A stretch of 64,000 bases of DNA. Origin: Mycteria americana. Lineage: Eukaryota > Chordata > Aves > Ciconiiformes > Ciconiidae. Shown here piece after piece: positions 57,560 through 64,000 of the stretch. Each line of letters opens with the position of its first letter. The first letter of the stretch is position 1. The stretch is from assembly GCF_035582795.1 (NCBI RefSeq), contig NC_134367.1, positions 114,786,062 through 114,850,061 of the forward strand, written 5' to 3'. The notes beneath the pieces were generated by a model. It had not been told where the DNA came from. It saw only the letters and a list, made by a program, of their open reading frames with translations, and did not search any database. The translations under genes were made by a program, and so were the position numbers.

Positions 57560-57725
57560 TGTGACCACAAAGGAAACAGCATGTTTGAAAATGATTTGAT
57601 AAGGCCAAAATAATTTACCTCCTACCAAGTGTGACATATTTCAGCAATTGCTAATTAAGCTGAGAGATTGCTGTCATAGCTCTGTGCAAAGGAAAATCAC
57701 AACCTCTGTGAAATCTCTTCGGCAG
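57560..57725. promoter_or_regulatory. Candidate conserved non-coding element
   Basis: Contains GAAAATGATTTGATAAGGCC, AAAATAATTTACC, TTTCAGCAATTGCTAATTAA and GAGATTGCTGTCATAG, a dense mix of homeodomain, E-box-like CAATTG and MEIS-like TGTCA cores. It has no repeat signature and no ORF. Inferred from texture only. Confidence 0.28.
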
Positions 57726-60518
57726 AATGTGCATCATCTGCTATCTCCAGTATGAGCACGGGGTGGTGACAGTATTGTCGGCAGTAAATCACCCTTCCAG
57801 TATGTTCCGCTTCTCTTTTAATCTACCAGCCCATACCTCACCAATCTGGAGTCTTCACCGTATGTGCTTGCATCTGTTAGCAAAGCAAGTAAGATCATTC
57901 TTCCTAGCAATTGCTATGTTGAGGATCAAGGGTAAAATGTAGAAATGCCACCATTTGTAAACCCTGGCAAATACGTGAGCTATTAGGTGTCCAGTCTGGG
58001 GACATCTGTTATAACAGTCAGGAGGATGTGTTATGGCTCTGCAGGGACGTGGCTCTGTACCACTGCATGGGTTGCTGGGAACAACCACTTTTGCACTGTG
58101 TGACCGTGTTGTTAATCAGGAGAGAATTGGGAGATTGAAGGCAGTGGTGCTACTACAAGTGGTGACGACTAGATACCCTGCCTGGTATTTATTTTGCTGA
58201 CCAGAGATGGAAATGTTGTCTAGTTCAGGTCTCTCTTGGGCATCCAGGTTAGGGATCCCAGAGCTTCCATTTTAGGGTGACCAGATGGAGCAGGAATTAT
58301 ACTAATGTCAATACTGAGAATAACCTCAAATTGATGCCACAAGCATAGGTAAATCTGAGGGTAAAACTTTCGTAGGCTACATAATACCTTTTTTCCACAC
58401 AAATTTCCATTCATCCCTTGAAAATAGTTTCCCAGTGATCTCCCTTGCTCAGAGGCATCAGGGAGTAGCAAGATCAGGGCCACCCTACAAGGGAAGGGGT
58501 GGCCAGGGGTGACAGTAAGGCAGGGCAGTGTCCTCATCATCACAGGGAGCAGTCCCACAGCACCTGACTGTAGAGCCCATTGCTGCACTCAAAGCCCTGA
58601 CAACAGGTACCTACCCTTCTACCTTTGCAGAGACTGGAGAAATGATATTTGGAGAATGAGGTCTCCTGGAGACATGGATCACTGATTTGGGAAGGCATTC
58701 CTGTGTGTAGGGGGTATGGATAAGGTGAGTTGTAATGTCTGGACTTTTACAAGATGACACCTGCCATAAGACCTGAAACCTACTTGGCCATGAATAGTTC
58801 AGAGTTATTCAGCAGCAGGAGCAAATGGCCATCTACTCCTTTAAACAGGAGACCTGCTTGCTATATTGCCATTTTAGCATATCCTCATACTTGGTCACGG
58901 ATGTAGATTAAGATGATGCCTTGCAGAGTTTGGTGTCTGGTGTCTGCTTTTTACTTTCAGCCTGTGCTTGTGAACACCTGAAAACAAATTGTTCTTTTAG
59001 CTTGAGTGGGAGAGTTCGTGGTAGAAAACCTGTCCAAAAGCAAGGGCATTGGTGTGAGTGGTGCAAAGCAGCAAGGACAAAGGGAGACTTCTCTAAGAAC
59101 AAAAAGGAAAACCTGGCCATGTGTGGGGAAAGGATTTCTGTCCATTTTGATTAAGAAGCTCTGGCAATGTAGGGAAGACAAGAAGCCCAGGTAAGATGTA
59201 ATGTTTAGGTACGACATCTCTGCGGTTGGTTTTACGGCCCTGCAGCTACAGAAGCAAATAGCGTGTTATATATAGTAACTATTTTTATTTATTCTCTGCA
59301 CCACGTGCATAGCAGAACCACGGAGTCTGTTTTGGGAGACAAGCAGAGAGGAAAAATCAAAGCAGCAACCTTGACATGAGCTGGGAAGTTCTTTCCTCAT
59401 TGCCAGCATTTTAATCACTATAAAAGGGGCAAGTCACCCAACACAACCTATGCTTGCATTGGGAGGCTCCGTCTCCTCTCTCCTCACATAAAGTCTCAAG
59501 GGTCGCGGAGCTGTCAGAAGTGAAAGGGTAGGCTTTCAAGAGGAGGTGAGTTATATTTCAGTATCTCTGTACTGTCACAGCAAGCATTTACAGATGCAGC
59601 TGCAGCTCATAGCTGACTGCCATCGTCTGCTGCTGTGTCTTTGTCTCAAACCTCTTCTTGTAACCAGGCAGTGCTTCACCCAGCATTGGAGCGTGGGAGA
59701 AGCAGAAGATGGGCAATGCTTCTCCTTCCATCACTCTTGGCAGGTTGTGATGCTCCTTTTCAGCAGCAAAGACCTGGAGCAGGGCTGAGGTGAGGATGTG
59801 TCAGGAGGGAGCGGGCTGTGCTGGGAGGAAGGGCTCCTGCGCTCCAAGGCAGCAGAGAAGGGAGAGGCACATGCTGGTGGGGGGGTGAGCTCCTATCCAT
59901 GAAAGGCTTGTGAATGATGTGGAGTCCTTGAACTAGCTCAGGTCCCTTTGTGGGGGAATACCGCTTCATGTGAAATTTTGTGTCGCTGTGAGTTTCACTG
60001 TACCATAAAGTCTGCTGAGGAAAATCCTGACTTCTCACCTTAAAATGAAATAAGCTAGCGAGAGCAGTAATCTGAAAGGCATAAACAGCCACGCCAAGAG
60101 GATCTCACCAGGGCATTTTAGCCAGCCCAACAGGACAGGATGTTCAACTAAGCAGCCAGAACAAAAAGTGCTGCTAAAGGCTGCAGTTAAGTATTTTAGC
60201 TGCTGTTTGGATGTACGCATGGCCGAGACATTGCTGATTTGTTTGTGATGCCTGAAATTCTATTACTTGCTCAAAGACCAAATTGTTCTGCTTTGCGTAT
60301 ACAAGAGAAAGCCTCTTGCTTTTCTCTGGTGAATTGATTTAGGAGAGAGGGGAAACATATTTTGGAGAAAGCAAGTTAAAGATTTTTTGTTAATGGTAAG
60401 TGGCTGAGCATAATTCAGTTTATTACTAATTCCAAAGAAAGGAAACAGAACCATGATGTCATGTCTTTTTAGTTCCATTCAAACATTTCATCTCCTCTTT
60501 TTCTGACTGAAATGACTC
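57726..60518. other. SYNDIG1 intron 3, non-coding stretch
   Basis: No exon or repeat is recognised. Short frames occur on both strands without domain character. A TATA-like GTGTTATATATAGTAAC lies near 59,263-59,279, but with no associated exon I do not call a promoter. Confidence 0.45.
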
Positions 60519-60610
60519 ATAAAATCATAGACATGAGGCATGGGCAAAGACCTTTAAGTTCATCTTGCCCATCTGTCTGCCACCACTGGGTTGTTATTTA
60601 GAATGGCAAA
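60519..60610 (-). mobile_element. Possible CR1-type 3' end remnant
   Basis: The + strand reads AAAATCATAGACATGAGGCA, then TGGGCAAAGACCTTTAAGTT and CATCTTGCCCATCTGTCTGC. This resembles the reverse complement of an old CR1/L3-type 3' terminus (a TCATAGA tail, then a GGAAGGGACCTTTAAGATCATCTAGTCC-like block). It is short and diverged, so chance similarity is possible. Confidence 0.4.
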
Positions 60611-63600
60611 CAAGAAAACCACGTTAGAGAGAGACACAATGTTCTCTTAAAGAATGGGGAGTACTAAGATATTTTTTAGTCATTTGTGTATATCACCCTG
60701 GGTCTGAGACCAGGTACCGTGAAGTCAATGTGAATGAAGTCAACGCCATGTGGCATCAAATGAGGCTGAAACAGATCTCGCCTTTCTGGGCTGAAAGAGT
60801 CTTTCCACAGGAAAAGAGCTTGTTTCCACCCCTACCCATAACCCCCCATTTCTTCTTGCTTACATCTCTTCCCACAACTGCTTTGCCATGTGTTGTTTTT
60901 GGTGACTTCCTTTTAGATTTAGTGGATTACTTTTCAGAACTACTGGTTTTCATGAACTCACTGGGAAAAATAAAGCCCTAGAGCATCCCTGGGGGGGGCA
61001 TCTGTGACTGGAAACACCTCAGGGTGAACAGTCAAGAATACGGCTGCTAGAAGGAAAGGCGATCTGCTGGAAATCCAGAGTATGAGAGGCAGGCCTTGAA
61101 ACAAAAGTTGGCGGAGGAAAAAGGGTCTGTTATCGCACCTTTGTACGGAACCTGCCATACCTGGGCCCCGATACCCCTGAGACGAGGCTGAGGGATGCAT
61201 GTCAAATCACTGCCTTTCTGTGGGGCAGGGACCATCCTTCAGGGCTACAGGGTTGGGGCATTCCAACTCACATCCGGGGCTCCTAAGTGCAGTACAGCCA
61301 AGTGGTATATTATTCAGCAGGTGCATTGCACCGGTGCCTCTCAGTTAGGAGCTGAAATCACACACAAGCCAGTCATACTCCCTGCCTCTCCTCCTTACTC
61401 ATTCATTACTGCTGTTCTGACATCTCTGCTGTCGCTACTGACTGCCAGCCTACGTCCTCTGGCTGCTGTCCTGAGAGCATTTTTGCAGGAGCTGGCAGTA
61501 CAGCTTTGCATCAGCAAATGCCGGCACGTCCATTTGCACAGTTACCTTTTCAACTCGCTTGTTTTCTGGCCACATGTGTTCTCTGATGTCACGAGAACTC
61601 ACTGGAAATTGTTATCCACAGGACAACACGTGAAAGCCTAACACATCTCTGATGATCTGCATCTATTCTGCTCTCAGGACACTTGACGAGTTCACTCCTC
61701 AGTGCCCAGGATGACTTTTGCTGTGGCCTCAGCAGCATGTGGACATGGGCTAAGCCTTCCCTCTGTACCACGAGTGACTGGGAGAGCTGCCCTCCCACCG
61801 AGCCTCCCCCACGGGGATGCCCTGACTTCTCTGATTAGCAGTCTGTGGCGGGGATCTCTGTGAGAGCTTGCTGCCTCGGAGCCCCTGCGAGGAAGGATCA
61901 TTAACATGCAGCCTGCCTGCCTCTGGAAAATGGTATCTGTATACCTAGCAGCGACGGATAACCAAATCAACACCCAGTCGGACTCCATTAACATGGCCCT
62001 CAGGAGGCAAATGCCTCTTAACATGAAATTATGTACCACTGATCATTTCAGCAGCCAGGGCTCCTGATTGGTTCACAGGCCAGTTTTCCTCTAGTGAAAT
62101 GTCTTCAAGCAGCATCTTTCACAGCAAGCGAATCACTTCCTCAGAGGCGAGTGTGAAATGAATAGCTGTCTGTGGGCAGTTTCCCTGCAGGTGCTGCAAG
62201 AGGCACAAACATCCCCAATGCTGGAAAAATGCCACCTGCGTCCTGGATTGCAAGCATTCCCATGCAATGGTATATATACCTCTGTTTTGCCCCCGTCACG
62301 CCTCCTTTCAAGCCCCAGGTGGGAAAATGGGCAAGAAATGGGCTGAAGGCCAGTTTAGGGTCCCCCCAAAACTCAAGAGGGGGTTACGATGACCCACCAC
62401 CTCAGAGGGGAAGCCAACGGTGCAGTGACAAACTCCACCCGCTGCTGCTCCATGGTGGGATTGACACAGCAGTGCTGGGCAGTTTGTGTACAGGTTAGGA
62501 GCAGCGAACTCATTTCTGGTGCAAAGCTCCAGCTAGGAAGAGAGGCAAGTCCTCTGGGACTGCTAAACCCATTTTGTCATGGCTTGATTCTCCCTCAAGT
62601 CCAGGGTAACACTTGTCTTGACACTTCCTTTGTTCATCTTCTGAAATTTCTTGAGTAAATCTCCTTATCTCGGAAATGGCTGTGCCTAGAGATATCCCTG
62701 GTCCCTTCCACTAGCTACATCCCATCCTCAGAAAATCCTTTTCACTGAATCTCTTTCAGTTTCGCCTGACCACAAGGAAATTTCCAAGCAGTAGCCACTG
62801 ACTAGCCATTATATGAGCATGAGGGAGGGGTTCCTGCTCTCCAGGGCTTAGCTCAGCCTCCAGCTCCGAGGTACCTCCAGAAGGAGACAACAAAGGAACT
62901 TTTTGGGATGACTTTGCAGGGCTTTGTTTACACAGCCCCTGTGGGTCAGCTTTCATGCTAGCATCTCTGCGACAGAATGAGCTGCTGGTCCCTTAGCCAG
63001 CAGAGGCTGTCTAGGGTGAGTCGGGGGGTGCAACCCAAGCAAAGGAGAAGTCCTTCCTGTTATCTCTGCTAGTGAAGACATGCCAGCAAAAGCAATAATG
63101 GGTCCCCCTTGGCTTTGACAGTGCTGATGATGCTGATGTTGGATCACCGCGAGGGAACATTTCATGGCTTTATATTTGTGATTTACATAGATTGCATTGT
63201 AGAGGTTTACAGTGTAATATATGCATTTGCTGCTCTGTGGGGAGCTGTAAAGAACAAAATCATGTAATAAAGAGCCTTCTGGTCCTGACATAAAATTCAG
63301 CATAATACACATTATTATCTCTGCCTGTGCCAGCGCTTCCTTCTTGCTGTTGCCTACATTTGCAGTGTGTAGCGGTGTTATCAGCTCCTGAAGGCCAGCT
63401 AAGACTCCTTGCTGCTGTAGATCAGAGCAGAGAAAAAGTCTGGAGAAGAGGTGAACAGGGAGAAATGCAGGAGCACTCTCCAAGTACGTGAAAGGCAGAT
63501 GCAAAGAGGGAGGGACTCTTCTCCACATCCACTCCTGGATGGCTAAAAAACCTCAGTCCTAGATTGCAGTGAGGTGGGTCTGGGTTCAGTTTTAGAAGAA

Positions 63601-64000
63601 GCTTTCTAGAGGTAAAGAGGGGGAAAAGCAATATCACTTTACCTGGGCAGAGGATGGAGAACAGTTTAGATGAACAGTCAGGAATGGCTTTGCAGGTTTT
63701 GTAGGCAGAGCTTAAGATTTCTACAAGCTTATCATTGGTTTTGCTAAAATCCTCTCTGATGCTAGTTTGATATACACTGGAACTGATTTATTAACATGCC
63801 TCTGCTCTGTGCTCTGTAACTAATTTCAGCCAAAAAAAAGCATAATAATGTTTAATTTTACACAGCAGCAATCTGTCTCAGTCTTGAATTAGTTTACTGG
63901 CTACTTGATAACTGGTGCGTTTGCAGACTTTTCTGAACTAGCCTATTTACAAATCTTGGAGTGAGAGACTACTTGCTCTCCTATAGATTACCAGTCAACT
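60611..64000. other. SYNDIG1 intron 3, right edge of window
   Basis: No SYNDIG1 C-terminal exon is recognisable up to the end of the window. A candidate regulatory block lies at 63,120-63,345. The 191-codon - strand frame at 62,953-63,528 overlaps that block and shows no domain, so I regard it as chance. Confidence 0.45.
63120..63345. promoter_or_regulatory. Candidate conserved non-coding element
   Basis: Contains GGCTTTATATTTGTGATTTA, TACAGTGTAATATATGCATTTGC (octamer-like ATGCAT), CATGTAATAAAGAG and CATAAAATTCAGCATAATAC. It has the mixed, non-repetitive AT-rich texture of conserved enhancers. No repeat family is recognised. Inferred only. Confidence 0.25.

Noticed and set aside
59263..59279. 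TTATATATAGTAAC as a TATA-box promoter
   Set aside because: No downstream exon or initiator-linked transcript structure is recognisable.
1..64000. CRISPR arrays, operons, prokaryotic mobile elements, tRNA/rRNA genes
   Set aside because: The sequence is vertebrate genomic DNA. I saw no spaced direct-repeat arrays, no cloverleaf with A/B boxes and no rRNA cores.
1..64000. Endogenous retrovirus or LTR element
   Set aside because: No paired LTR-like direct repeats, primer-binding site plus polypurine tract, or gag/pol-like translations were recognised.

Overview
The window is vertebrate nuclear DNA from a bird, most likely a neognath. It has long introns, a GC-rich CpG island, CR1-family LINEs (two fairly well preserved copies and several decayed ones) with avian-style 3' ends, and no prokaryotic gene organisation. 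I recognise one protein-coding gene, SYNDIG1 (synapse differentiation inducing gene 1, also TMEM90B), on the + strand. I cannot name the species.

Layout: (1) About 1-10,900 is non-coding DNA upstream of the gene, with one old CR1-like fragment near 2,065-2,445. (2) About 10,905-12,200 is a CpG island. It holds a probable non-coding first exon that ends at a consensus GTGAGT donor (exon end 11,561). (3) Intron 1 (11,562-27,158) contains AT-rich blocks that look like conserved regulatory DNA, a 2.3 kb 5'-truncated CR1 on the - strand (16,851-19,165), a MIR-like SINE remnant, a second CR1 3' fragment and an ATT/AAT microsatellite. (4) The first coding exon (coding part 27,249-27,728) supplies residues 1-160. 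(5) Intron 2 (27,729-40,895) carries a decayed + strand CR1, a degraded - strand CR1, a MIR-like remnant, a candidate enhancer near 31,550-31,960 and a two-phase GGAAG/GAAAG pentanucleotide array. (6) The second coding exon (40,896-41,033) supplies residues 161-206, including the first hydrophobic segment and its paired cysteines. (7) The rest (41,034-64,000) is the next intron. It has a 0.5 kb CR1 tail on the + strand and several homeodomain-site-rich AT-rich blocks. I found no match for the roughly 50-residue C-terminal part of SYNDIG1, so the last coding exon(s) should lie beyond the right edge.

SYNDIG1 is a neuronal type II membrane protein that binds AMPA receptors and promotes excitatory synapse maturation. 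The window therefore holds the promoter, the cytoplasmic N-terminal domain and the start of the membrane domain of one gene. Most of the remaining DNA is non-coding, and its possible functions are regulatory.

I found no new multi-gene system. The observations most worth checking are: two upstream ORFs ahead of SYNDIG1; an unusual donor after the first coding exon, where read-through would give a membrane-less isoform; the two-phase pentanucleotide array; a CR1 copy with a substituted reverse-transcriptase catalytic aspartate; and AT-rich candidate enhancers, two of which share a 13-base motif.
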